Origin: UBA6186 sp050012295
GTDB lineage: Bacteria > Pseudomonadota > Gammaproteobacteria > UBA6186 > Azoamicaceae
Direction of reading: 5' to 3'
Length of the DNA stretch: 23,189 nucleotides
NCBI GenBank assembly: GCA_050012295.1
Contig: JBEKHL010000021.1
Coordinates: 1 to 23,189 of the forward strand
Under the pieces are notes generated by a model. It had not been told where the DNA came from and ran no database searches. It saw nothing but the letters and a program-made list of their open reading frames with translations. Below, piece by piece: positions 7,713 to 14,199 of the stretch. The position numbers and the translations under genes were made by a program. Within the stretch, counting starts at the first letter, position 1. Each line of letters begins with the position of its first letter.

Positions 7713-8072
7713 TTAAAAAGCAAAATTTACTATTTCAGACATACCAAAAAATTTTTTTGTTGTGTCTAATGCCATTTGTTCATCGAAAGACTTACAGGTA
7801 TATATAATACCTGAGAAAAATTTTCTATTAGACCAAATATAAACAGAAATACCAGAATCAACAAGAGGAACAAAAGCGTCGTAACCTTGATTTTCGGATT
7901 TTCCATCGCCTGCCGGAGAAAAAATAATCGGTTTGCCGTACATCCTAAGATTAAGATTTTCTGTAATTGTCTTAAAATATTTTTCAATGACATCTGGCTC
8001 TACTGTAATAGAATAAAAACCTTCAATCAAAAGCCGTTGTCGCATAACATCTGGTGCTAGATTTTTTATCAT
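7713..8072 (-). CDS. Divergent S-adenosylmethionine decarboxylase (SpeD-like) pyruvoyl-enzyme homologue
   Basis: This 119-aa protein resembles the prokaryotic AdoMet decarboxylase fold, in which a chain self-cleaves before a Ser to create a pyruvoyl cofactor. The key segment is VDSGISVYIW followed by FFSGIIYTCKSFD. Aligned to the classical ESH...HTW...FTC pattern, the cleavage Ser is S73 with Asp72 in place of Glu; the residue five positions later, normally the processing His, is Tyr78; the catalytic Cys is C93, exactly 15 residues after Tyr78, as in the family. Divergent SpeD homologues are known to have changed substrate (for example to arginine or ornithine), so the reaction here is open. 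The start ATG overlaps the stop of the beta-lactamase-like gene (ATGA), showing translational coupling. Family assignment is by motif spacing only. Confidence 0.7.
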   Translation of the reverse strand: MIKNLAPDVMRQRLLIEGFYSITVEPDVIEKYFKTITENLNLRMYGKPIIFSPAGDGKSENQGYDAFVPLVDSGISVYIWSNRKFFSGIIYTCKSFDEQMALDTTKKFFGMSEIVNFAF

Positions 8073-8887
8073 GATTTTAATTGAATTATTTTTATCAATT
8101 TTTCTATTACAATTCGCTTAGCTTGTCCACCAGCAGGAATACCTCGCAGCATATTTTGCTCAACATAACTGGCAAAAACAATTGCTCGTTTGTCTTTTTC
8201 AATCCATCCAACAAACCAACCACAGCCATTTTCGCAATCTTCACAATCTGTATTAGGAGTCCCATCTGCATTTTTAATAGGTAAATAACCTGTACCAGTT
8301 TTTCCGTAAAGCTTCCAACCATCTATCAAATCATCCAAAAAAATTATATTTTTTGTAATTTTGTAAGTTTGAGGCTTTACTTTTAGCTTGTGATCAAGAA
8401 ATTTTTGTAAAAAAATAGTTTGTTCTTCAGGTGAAATATTCAAAGAACTACCTGTCATCCATGAGCGTGTTAATCCATTGTTTTTACCTTTGTCTCCTGA
8501 AACATCTTGACTTCCATAGTTAAATTTCGTGACATATTTTTTAAATTTAATCATTCCAAGTTTTTCTGTTAAAACTTGTGAATACCACAAACAACTGTTT
8601 TTCATCCAAAGGCTAGGATTATGAGGTTGTTTCCATTTTTCAACATAATCATGGTAACCTTTTTTAAATGGAAATTCCGGATGAGTTTGATCGATTAAAA
8701 TCCCTTCGTTAAATCCCATCAGACTAATAGCAATGTTGAAGCTACACCGTGGCGCATGACTAGATTTGCAATCACCCTCATTAATTATTACCTTATTATT
8801 TTCTTTCACCAAAAAGCAATCAGCTTCTACAAAACCCGACACGCTAAAGAATAATATAACACCTAAAAATAAAATTGTTTTTTTCAT
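8069..8887 (-). CDS. Class D beta-lactamase-like protein lacking catalytic Ser and Lys
   Basis: The 272-aa sequence has a signal peptide (1-22, ending VEA) and a class D (OXA) penicillin-binding fold: NIAISLMGFNEGIL, FNYGS, the GLTRSW region with the omega-loop Trp, LYGKTGTGY (KTG box at 196-198) and GWFVGWIEK. The active-site motif, normally S-x-x-K just before IA-x-SLMGF, reads C48-S-F-N51: Cys replaces the nucleophilic Ser and Asn replaces the carboxylated Lys. The SxV motif is SCL (98-100) and YGN is YGS. A CxxCxxxC cluster (C215, C218, C222) is inserted before GWFVGW. Classical lactamase activity is therefore unlikely; binding or another chemistry is possible. It is first in an operon, overlapping the SpeD-like gene by 4 nt and driven by its own promoter. 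The reading frame is intact, arguing against simple decay. Confidence 0.85.
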   Translation of the reverse strand: MKKTILFLGVILFFSVSGFVEADCFLVKENNKVIINEGDCKSSHAPRCSFNIAISLMGFNEGILIDQTHPEFPFKKGYHDYVEKWKQPHNPSLWMKNSCLWYSQVLTEKLGMIKFKKYVTKFNYGSQDVSGDKGKNNGLTRSWMTGSSLNISPEEQTIFLQKFLDHKLKVKPQTYKITKNIIFLDDLIDGWKLYGKTGTGYLPIKNADGTPNTDCEDCENGCGWFVGWIEKDKRAIVFASYVEQNMLRGIPAGGQAKRIVIEKLIKIIQLKS

Positions 8888-8912
8888 GTAAATTTCCGTT
8901 AATTATCGCAAG

Positions 8913-8941
8913 ATTATACTAATACAAATAATTACTTACAA
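8913..8941 (-). promoter_or_regulatory. Promoter of the OXA-like/SpeD-like/Nudix operon
   Basis: On the minus strand TTGTAA (8936-8941), 17 bp, TATAAT (8913-8918) is a near-consensus sigma-70 promoter about 25 bp upstream of the first start codon, with GGAAA before the ATG. The -35 box overlaps the last codons of bioB, so this operon has its own start even though bioB lies upstream on the same strand. Confidence 0.6.
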
Positions 8942-9898
8942 CATAGGCTCAAGTACTAATTTTTTTAAACCCAACCTTTTAAATAATTGATCATCTTGGC
9001 CTGGGGTGGAATTATTAGTTGTAAGCAATTTTTCTCCATAAAAAATAGAGTTTGCTCCAGCAAAAAAACATAGGGCCTGTAACTCATCAGACATGTTTTC
9101 TCTACCTGCAGATAACCTGATATAAGACTTTGGCATCATGATCCTAGCAAGAGCAATAATACGAACAAAATCAAACGGATCTACTGGATTCTGTTCTTCT
9201 AGTCTAGTACCGGGAATTTTAATAAACTTATTGATAGGAATAGAATGTGGTGGTTTATTAAGAGTTGCTAAAGCAACTAGCATTTTAATGCGATCTGCAT
9301 TAGTTTCTCCTAAACCTAAAATCCCACCACAACATACTTTTATTCCTGCTTGGTGTACATGTTCTAATGTATTAAGACGATCTTCAAAAGTATGGCTAGT
9401 AACAATTTGACTATAATATTCTTCGGAAGTGTCTATATTATGGTTATAAAAATCTAATCCAGCTGCTTTAAGCATTTCTGCTTGATGTTGGTTAAGCATG
9501 CCTAATGTAACACAAGTTTCTAAGCCTAATTTTTTAATTTCGCTAATCATATCGCATACTGTTGTTAAATTTTTATCGCGAAGACCACGCCAAGCAGCAC
9601 CCATACAAAATCTCGTACTGCCAGCATCTTTAGCTTGCTTAGCTTTACTAACAACATCATTAATTGCCATTAATGGTTCTTTTTTTACAGCAGTATTATG
9701 GTGAACAGATTGTGAACAATAAGAACAGTTTTCTGAACATCCACCTGTTTTAATATTTAAAAGTGTGCTAACTTGCACTTCGTTAGGATTAAAATGCTCT
9801 CTATGAATAGTTTGGGCTTTATAAAGTAATTCTAAAAATGGCAAACTAAAAATTTTTATGCCTTCGGTAAAAGTCCACTTTTTTATATCTCTAACCAT
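8936..9898 (-). CDS. bioB: Biotin synthase
   Basis: Radical SAM enzyme that inserts sulfur into dethiobiotin in the last step of biotin synthesis. The [4Fe-4S] motif CxxxCxxC is at C54, C58 and C61 (CSENCSYC). The ligands of the second [2Fe-2S] cluster are all present: Cys in RFCMGAAWR, Cys in TCVTLGM, Cys in GIKVCCGGI, and the Arg in YIRLSAGRE. The 320-aa length matches compact gammaproteobacterial BioB. No other biotin gene is adjacent, so other pathway steps must be encoded elsewhere or precursors supplied. The start context is weak. A 33-bp relic with the same sequence lies at 6041-6073. Confidence 0.96.
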   Translation of the reverse strand: MVRDIKKWTFTEGIKIFSLPFLELLYKAQTIHREHFNPNEVQVSTLLNIKTGGCSENCSYCSQSVHHNTAVKKEPLMAINDVVSKAKQAKDAGSTRFCMGAAWRGLRDKNLTTVCDMISEIKKLGLETCVTLGMLNQHQAEMLKAAGLDFYNHNIDTSEEYYSQIVTSHTFEDRLNTLEHVHQAGIKVCCGGILGLGETNADRIKMLVALATLNKPPHSIPINKFIKIPGTRLEEQNPVDPFDFVRIIALARIMMPKSYIRLSAGRENMSDELQALCFFAGANSIFYGEKLLTTNNSTPGQDDQLFKRLGLKKLVLEPML

Positions 9899-9922
9899 AA
9901 ATCTAGATTCATCCCATAATTA

Positions 9923-9960
9923 GTTAGCAAAAATAAATTCTAACACTTTGGCTGTTTCAA
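9923..9960 (-). promoter_or_regulatory. Candidate bioB promoter with inverted repeat
   Basis: On the minus strand TTGAAA (9955-9960), 17 bp, TTTATT (9932-9937) is a weak promoter. The -10 lies inside an imperfect inverted repeat with GTTAG/CTAAC arms (9923-9927 and 9940-9944). A biotin repressor site would be expected to look like TTGTAAACC with its complement, and this does not match well, so the repressor is unknown. Confidence 0.3.
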
Positions 9961-9980
9961 TTACAGATTAAATTAACAAA

Positions 9981-10009
9981 TTTAGTTATTTAAATCTAGA
10001 AAGATCTTT
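9981..10009. repeat. Left copy of a ~29-bp direct repeat
   Basis: Starts TTTAGTTATTTAAATCTAG and continues to AAGATCTTT. It matches 14020-14048 in the same orientation with one gap and two mismatches. It covers part of the stop codon of the gene at 10008-10355. Together with the right copy it bounds about 4 kb of accessory genes and may mark a recombination junction. Confidence 0.5.
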
Positions 10010-10355
10010 ATTCACACCAGTCAATTTGGGATTCAGGGAGTCCTATTTTTCTACAATAATCAATTGCTTGTTGCTTTCCCTTTAAATCACCCAATTTATA
10101 TTTGATTACTTTATTTTTAAATACAATAATTTTCTCTATATTGTTACCAAAATCAACATACCATTCCTCTTTAAGTGCCTTAGACAATTCATTAGTAAAT
10201 TCTTCTGAATTTGCATTGAATGTAATTGCAGTCCAATATTTCGGCTGATTAACAGCATGATTTTCAGCTTTCCAAATTTCTACCTTTTCAATTACAATTA
10301 AATCTAATATAAGTTCATCTAAAAGACTTTCTTTTATTATTGTACCCCTAAACAT
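10008..10355 (-). CDS. Small hypothetical protein
   Basis: I do not recognise this 115-aa soluble protein. It begins MFRGTIIKESLLDELI and ends GLPESQIDWCE; it alternates predicted strands (KYWTAITFNA, IEKIIVFKNKVIKYKLGD) with helices and has no signal peptide or membrane segment. The start at 10355 is preferred over an upstream ATG at 10403 because GGAAAG (10363-10368) sits 7 nt before it. The upstream extension would also overlap the GNAT relic ending at 10379. The pattern of an AITFNANSEEFTNELSKAL segment suggests a small enzyme-like or immunity-like fold, but no function can be assigned. Confidence 0.6.
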   Translation of the reverse strand: MFRGTIIKESLLDELILDLIVIEKVEIWKAENHAVNQPKYWTAITFNANSEEFTNELSKALKEEWYVDFGNNIEKIIVFKNKVIKYKLGDLKGKQQAIDYCRKIGLPESQIDWCE

Positions 10356-10378
10356 TTTATTTCTTTCCAAAAATTTTT

Positions 10379-10537
10379 TTACTTTAATAAATCCAATTGA
10401 CAATTATACCTAATACCATGCTTTAATATACTTTCAAAACCTAAATTCTTATAAAATCCAACAGAGGAATATAAAAGCTCATTGCCCTCAAAGCCCTTCC
10501 CTATATCTCTTGAATTAATATGCTTATTTCCATAAAA
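10379..10537 (-). pseudogene. 3' relic of a GNAT acetyltransferase gene
   Basis: Between two stops on the minus strand lies a 52-codon open stretch without a start. It contains LLYSSVGFYKNLGFESI and ends GIRYNCQLDLLK before TAA. The FYKNLGFE element followed about 20 residues later by a Y..L.L end is typical of the C-terminus of GNAT acetyltransferases. The N-terminal acetyl-CoA motif is missing, so this is a truncated leftover. Confidence 0.5.
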
Positions 10538-10721
10538 TCAGAAATTAGCATGCTGAAATCCTAATTATTGCTTGTTAACATGCTGAAATCCTAATATAAT
10601 GAAATTGAGGTAGATCATGCCGAACAAGAAGAAGACGAGGGGCTTCCAATTTTTAATCGTGCAATACAAAAATTAACTTTAACTGAGTTTCCCAGGTAAA
10701 ATCCAGTAGATTAGGTAACAT
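10404..10721. other. 318-bp region without an intact gene
   Basis: The left part is the GNAT relic. At 10519-10600 there are 30-bp-spaced repeats and a promoter. At 10602-10697 a plus-strand open stretch (reading EVDHAEQEEDEG and ending KLTLTEFPR before a stop) has no proper start and may be the end of a broken gene. In another frame an ATG at 10617, preceded by GAGG, opens a 19-codon ORF (MPNKKKTRGFQFLIVQYKN). Neither is recognised. The promoter could also serve the gene at 10722. Confidence 0.4.
10519..10600 (+). promoter_or_regulatory. Promoter with 30-bp-spaced operator-like repeats
   Basis: A perfect 17-nt repeat, CATGCTGAAATCCTAAT, occurs at 10549-10565 and 10579-10595, exactly 30 bp apart. 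A degenerate third copy (about 11 of 17) lies another 30 bp upstream at 10519-10535. TTGTTA (10572-10577), 17 bp, TATAAT (10595-10600) is a near-consensus promoter, and the second perfect copy fills its spacer. This is the layout of a repressor array on the same face of the helix. The regulated gene is now missing or is the HExxH gene at 10722. Confidence 0.55.
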
Positions 10722-11618
10722 ATGTATAAAATAATTTATATTGCTTTTTTATTGTTCAGCACAATAGTACATGCTAGCAGTAATTATATAAATGTAATAA
10801 TGCTTAAACAAGAACAGACTATTTCGAAATTACTAGCTTTACAAAAAACTATGCCTATGTCTAAAACCCCTAAAAAATTGTCGGCCAAACCTCATGCCAC
10901 TTGTTTTACAGCAAATATCAATGATTTTTTACCTGCTAATACTATAAATCTTAAGCCAATCTATGGGTGTGTTTTTTCCGATCGAATTACTATGAATGCT
11001 GCATTGCTAAGAGCTGGATTATACGTACACACCAAAACAGGGATAGCTAGTGATGAACAATTATTTAGTTCTAAATTAATGAACGCTGTAGGTGGACATG
11101 ACTTTAATGGCGAAGAATTATTTAGGTACAATAACCAAGTGGTTGTACCAAATAAAATTCTTGCTAAGTATAAACGACTAAAAAACATAGAAGCAGAATT
11201 TGATCAAAAAATTATAAAACCCATAATAAATCAGAACAAAGAAAACTTTATTTTTTTCTCGATTATAAATACTAAAAAATATAAAGCAAATTTAACCCAC
11301 GAACTATTACATGCCCAGTATTATAATGTACCACAGATCAGAGAAGTACTCTTACAGGTGTGGAACCAAGTACCGCCCCACGATCAACAGATAATTATAA
11401 AGTCGTTACAAGATGGTGGGTATGATATGAATCAACAAGAATTATTATTGCGCGAATTTTATTCATATTTTTTACAATATAATTCAAAAAATTATTTATC
11501 TTCCATTAAAGTGCTTGCTCCAATGGCAAAACTATCTAAGGTATATGCGCCAAAAATACAATCGGCTTTGCATACTGCTAATATAAAAATAGTTACCTTA
11601 ACCAATAGATATCATTAA
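10722..11618 (+). CDS. Secreted protein with a zinc-protease-like HExxH motif
   Basis: The 298-aa protein has a signal peptide (MYKIIYIAFLLFSTIVHA) and is therefore exported at least to the periplasm. The central feature is THELLHAQYY, an HExxH zinc-binding helix with H193, E194 and H197. A Glu in LLREFYSYF (E245), about 50 residues downstream, could be the third ligand, as in gluzincins. Upstream is a region with two Cys (CFTANINDF, YGCVFSDR) that may form a disulfide. I do not recognise a named peptidase family, so substrate and catalytic activity are inference. It ends inside the first palindrome of the following Fic gene (stop at 11616-11618). Its promoter may be the repeat-bearing one at 10572. 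Confidence 0.7.
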   Translation: MYKIIYIAFLLFSTIVHASSNYINVIMLKQEQTISKLLALQKTMPMSKTPKKLSAKPHATCFTANINDFLPANTINLKPIYGCVFSDRITMNAALLRAGLYVHTKTGIASDEQLFSSKLMNAVGGHDFNGEELFRYNNQVVVPNKILAKYKRLKNIEAEFDQKIIKPIINQNKENFIFFSIINTKKYKANLTHELLHAQYYNVPQIREVLLQVWNQVPPHDQQIIIKSLQDGGYDMNQQELLLREFYSYFLQYNSKNYLSSIKVLAPMAKLSKVYAPKIQSALHTANIKIVTLTNRYH

Positions 11619-11698
11619 TCACCGCATAAAATGCGTCGATTAAGTTTGCTCTTGCGGGGAATAATTGCTATAATCACTGCAAAAAATGCGGTGATTAA
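11615..11698 (+). promoter_or_regulatory. Fic promoter with two related palindromic operators
   Basis: Two imperfect palindromes with the core TAATCAC(C/T)GCA are seen. The first is 11615-11643 (13-bp arms, loop AAA, 11 of 13 paired). The second is 11670-11698, about 55 bp further on (10 of 12 paired). TTGCTC (11646-11651), 17 bp, TATAAT (11669-11674) is the promoter; its -10 overlaps the left arm of the second palindrome. The right arm holds GGTG, the probable ribosome-binding site 6-7 nt before the ATG at 11700. Binding there would block both RNA polymerase and ribosome access. Autorepression by the Fic protein's winged-helix domain is an inference. Confidence 0.6.
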
Positions 11699-11699
11699 T

Positions 11700-12806
11700 A
11701 TGTGGATATACGAACATCAGGACTGGCCCAACTTCAGTTGGGCGAGCCAAAGGGTAGCCTCTAAGCTGGCGGACATTCGGCATCGTCAAGGCCGTTTGCT
11801 AGGCAGAATGGAGGGTTTGGGCTTTGAGCTTAAACGCGAAGCCAATCTTAACACCCTGACCAATGATGTGGTTAAATCTTCAGCTATTGAGGGGGAAAAT
11901 CTTAATCCTAATGAAGTTCGCTCATCAATTGCACGTCGTTTGGGAATTAATCTCGCTGGTCTAATACCAGCCGATCGTAATATTGAAGGTGTTGTGGAAA
12001 TGATGATTGATACCACACAGTCATTTTCAAAACCTCTTACCAAACAACGTTTGTTTGATTGGCATGCTGCTTTATTTCCAACAGGGCGTAGTGGGATGCA
12101 TTCAATTGTTGTTGGAGATTGGCGCAACGATAATGATGGCCCTATGCAAGTTGTTTCTGGGCCTATCGGACATGAAATAGTTCATTTTGAAGCGCCAAGT
12201 GCATACAGACTTAATAAGGAGATGAAGACATTTATTTCATGGTTTGAAAAACAAAACAATGTTGATTCAGTTTTAAAAGCTGGGATTTCTCATCTTTGGT
12301 TTGTTACTATTCATCCTTTTGAAGATGGGAATGGCCGTATTGCCAGAGCCATTTCTGATATGGCATTGGCTCGTGCGGACAACACAGCATATCGTTTTTA
12401 TAGTCTTTCCTCGCAATTTGAATCTGAGCGTAAAGACTATTACAACCAGCTAGAAAGACAACAACAGAGCACACCTGAAATTACTGATTGGTTGGAATGG
12501 TTCTTGGATTGCCTTGGACGATCTATTTCTAGCGCAGAAGATACGTTGAGTAAGATAATGTTTAAAGCACAACTTTGGAACAAGATTAACCAAAATTCTG
12601 TTAATGAACGACAGCGTCTTATCATCAACCGTATGTTGGAAGATGATTTTAAAGGATATATGAACACATCAAAATATGCTAAATTAGCGAAATGTTCAAA
12701 CGATACAGCTCTTAGAGATATTCAAGATCTAAAGAGCAGAGCAATTTTCATACAAAACTCTGGCAGAGGCAGAAGTACCAGTTACAGTTTGCCAAACAAA
12801 ATTTAA
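11700..12806 (+). CDS. Fic-domain protein with N-terminal DUF4172-type domain and winged-helix C-terminus
   Basis: A 368-aa Fic protein of a different subfamily from the one at 6137. It opens MWIYEHQDWPNFSW, the signature start of the DUF4172-Fic family, which fixes the start at 11700 and not at the upstream ATG at 11631, whose extra 23 codons translate the operator. The inhibitory motif is SSAIEG at 60-65 (Glu64) and the catalytic loop HPFEDGNGRIAR is complete at 205-216. The C-terminal part (YAKLAKCSNDTALRDIQDLKS, then GRGRSTSYSL) is a DeoR/winged-helix-like DNA-binding module. The expected activity is AMPylation of a partner protein, self-inhibited by the Glu. It is followed 20 nt later by the AadA-type gene and may be cotranscribed with it. 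Confidence 0.93.
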   Translation: MWIYEHQDWPNFSWASQRVASKLADIRHRQGRLLGRMEGLGFELKREANLNTLTNDVVKSSAIEGENLNPNEVRSSIARRLGINLAGLIPADRNIEGVVEMMIDTTQSFSKPLTKQRLFDWHAALFPTGRSGMHSIVVGDWRNDNDGPMQVVSGPIGHEIVHFEAPSAYRLNKEMKTFISWFEKQNNVDSVLKAGISHLWFVTIHPFEDGNGRIARAISDMALARADNTAYRFYSLSSQFESERKDYYNQLERQQQSTPEITDWLEWFLDCLGRSISSAEDTLSKIMFKAQLWNKINQNSVNERQRLIINRMLEDDFKGYMNTSKYAKLAKCSNDTALRDIQDLKSRAIFIQNSGRGRSTSYSLPNKI

Positions 12807-12826
12807 GAAGTACTTATTAAAAATCT

Positions 12827-13681
12827 ATGACATATATTTATAGCCTTAAAATGCAACAACAACTTAAAGACAGCCTAGAATTATTGAAAATAATTTTAGG
12901 CCCCGATCTTTTAGGCGTTTATCTTTATGGTTCATCTCTTGTGGGTGGGCTGCAAAAATACAGCGACATTGACTTGTTCGTTGTTATTAATCGTGTGACA
13001 ACCTCAGAGGAAAAAACTAAATTAATTGCTAATCTTCTTCAAATCTCTGGTATTTACATGAAAAGTTCAAAATTACCTATTGAAATGACCATTGTTGAGC
13101 AGGCAGTAATTAATCCTTGGCAGTATCCACCTCACTTTGATTTTCAATATGGTGATTGGTTACGTAAATCTTTTGAAAATGGCATAATTGAACCATGGTT
13201 GACTTATGAAATGCCTGATCTTGCTCTAATTGTTACTCAAGTTTTATTAAAGAGCCAAACCTTATGGGGATTAGAACCTGAGCAGCTATTGGCGCATGTG
13301 CCGTACCATGATTTTATTAAAGCTATGATTCATGATTTAAATAGACTTGCTACGGATCTTGAGCATGATACTCGGAATGTTTTACTTACTTACGCGCGGA
13401 TCTGGAGTACTTTGGAAACAAATGCGATAAGATCTAAACCTGCGGCGGCAGATTGGGTAATGAATCATTTACCTAAAATATATCAACCTGTGATGAAGCG
13501 GGCCAAATCGATTTGTATTGGTGTAGAAAATGAGTATTGGGATGATATCGAAGTGCTAATAAAGTCTTGTGCAGATTTTATGGTAGATAAAATCAATGCA
13601 CAAATTTCATTGATAAATTTCGATGATCCCAACAAGTTAATAAAACTAGCTGAGGAACCATTTTCAGGAGATCCCGCATAA
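12827..13681 (+). CDS. AadA-type aminoglycoside 3''-nucleotidyltransferase
   Basis: Predicted ATP-dependent adenylyltransferase of streptomycin/spectinomycin (ANT(3'')-like). The nucleotidyltransferase motif is intact: YLYGSSLVGG at 33-41 with Ser36, then SDIDLFVV with Asp47 and Asp49. The catalytic base region PIEMTIVE contains Glu86, and the C-terminal domain has RNVLLTYARIW and the AAADWVMNHLP segment, which parallel AadA very closely. The 284-aa length is about 20 residues longer than integron AadA proteins, so this is a chromosomal relative and not a recent integron cassette; no attC site is seen. A second ATG at 12851 is a possible alternative start. The ASCH gene begins only 2 nt after its stop. 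Actual resistance is not shown. Confidence 0.88.
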   Translation: MTYIYSLKMQQQLKDSLELLKIILGPDLLGVYLYGSSLVGGLQKYSDIDLFVVINRVTTSEEKTKLIANLLQISGIYMKSSKLPIEMTIVEQAVINPWQYPPHFDFQYGDWLRKSFENGIIEPWLTYEMPDLALIVTQVLLKSQTLWGLEPEQLLAHVPYHDFIKAMIHDLNRLATDLEHDTRNVLLTYARIWSTLETNAIRSKPAAADWVMNHLPKIYQPVMKRAKSICIGVENEYWDDIEVLIKSCADFMVDKINAQISLINFDDPNKLIKLAEEPFSGDPA

Positions 13682-13683
13682 TA

Positions 13684-14019
13684 ATGTTGCGAATACATTG
13701 CCAAGAACCATGGTTTAGTAAAATTAGATCTGGACTCAAAAAGGTTGAAGGGCGCAAACATAATAATAAATATTTTCAGCTTAAGCCCGGGGATTTATTA
13801 GAATTCTATTGCGATGAAAAAAGCTTTTTAACAGAAGTAATTGAAGTAAAAGCTTATAAAACACTGGAAGAATATTTAGAAGTTGAAGGTTATCAAAACG
13901 TTTTGCCTGGAATTAACTGTTTTGAAGAAGCGGTTGCGATATATTTGCAATATAACAGCCGTGAAGAATTAAATAAAGCAGGTGGGTTTTTAGCGATACA
14001 TATTAAAGTTAAATTCTGA
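13684..14019 (+). CDS. ASCH-domain protein, copy 1
   Basis: A 111-aa single-domain protein of the ASCH superfamily, PUA-related folds linked to RNA binding or small hydrolases (E. coli YqfB, an N4-acetylcytidine amidohydrolase, is one member). The signature appears as EPWFSKIRSGLKKVEGRK (G-x-K-x-x-EGR), then LKPGDLLEFYC and a C-terminal GGFLAIHI. It starts 2 nt after the AadA-type stop codon, so it is probably translated by coupling. A paralogue about 73 % identical (81 of 111 by my count) lies at 18587-18922. Substrate is unknown; the link to aminoglycoside or rRNA biology is speculative. Confidence 0.82.
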   Translation: MLRIHCQEPWFSKIRSGLKKVEGRKHNNKYFQLKPGDLLEFYCDEKSFLTEVIEVKAYKTLEEYLEVEGYQNVLPGINCFEEAVAIYLQYNSREELNKAGGFLAIHIKVKF

Positions 14020-14048
14020 TTTAGTTATTTAATCTAACAAGATCTTTT
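14020..14048. repeat. Right copy of a ~29-bp direct repeat
   Basis: Begins TTTAGTTATTTAATCTAAC and continues to AAGATCTTT; it pairs with 9981-10009 (one gap, two mismatches). It begins directly after the ASCH stop codon and runs into the broken ORF at 14041. Confidence 0.5.
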
Positions 14049-14178
14049 GTTAGCATTAGTAGTTAAAGAAGGTTTCTCTCAGTCTGAAAGACTTAAGAAA
14101 CTGAATGATACTGCTATCACTAAATTGCAATCTTTATCTGGTAATAATACTGTAAAAATTTTGTGTAAGATTGAATGA
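14041..14178 (+). pseudogene. 3' fragment of an unrecognised gene
   Basis: An open stretch of 45 codons (reading LLALVVKEGFSQSERL, then KKLNDTAITKLQSLSG, ending CKIE and TGA) follows an in-frame stop and emerges from the direct repeat. Only TTG at 14047 could start it and no ribosome-binding site is visible, so it looks like the tail of a gene cut at the repeat. Family not recognised; similarity to phage-type antirepressor or RhuM-like tails is only an impression. Confidence 0.35.
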
Positions 14179-14199
14179 ATAAAAATTGAACTAGGCATT

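Noticed and set aside
8107..8322. Alternative-frame ORFs over the lactamase-like gene and similar overlaps elsewhere
   Set aside because: They lack ribosome-binding sites and family motifs and lie over genes with clear protein families.
8069..8887. Plain OXA beta-lactamase conferring resistance
   Set aside because: The catalytic Ser and Lys are replaced, so resistance cannot be assumed.
10519..10600. Possible mini-CRISPR array (17-nt repeats, 30-bp period)
   Set aside because: Only two good copies, 13-bp spacing between repeats, AT-rich and placed on a promoter; no cas genes.
10602..10697. Short acidic ORF ending KLTLTEFPR
   Set aside because: No start codon or recognisable family; noted only as a possible relic.
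11631..11699. N-terminal extension of the second Fic protein
   Set aside because: These codons translate the operator/promoter, have no ribosome-binding site, and the family begins at MWIYEHQDWP.
12827..13681. Integron gene cassette
   Set aside because: No attC-like palindrome follows the AadA-like gene; the next gene starts after 2 nt.
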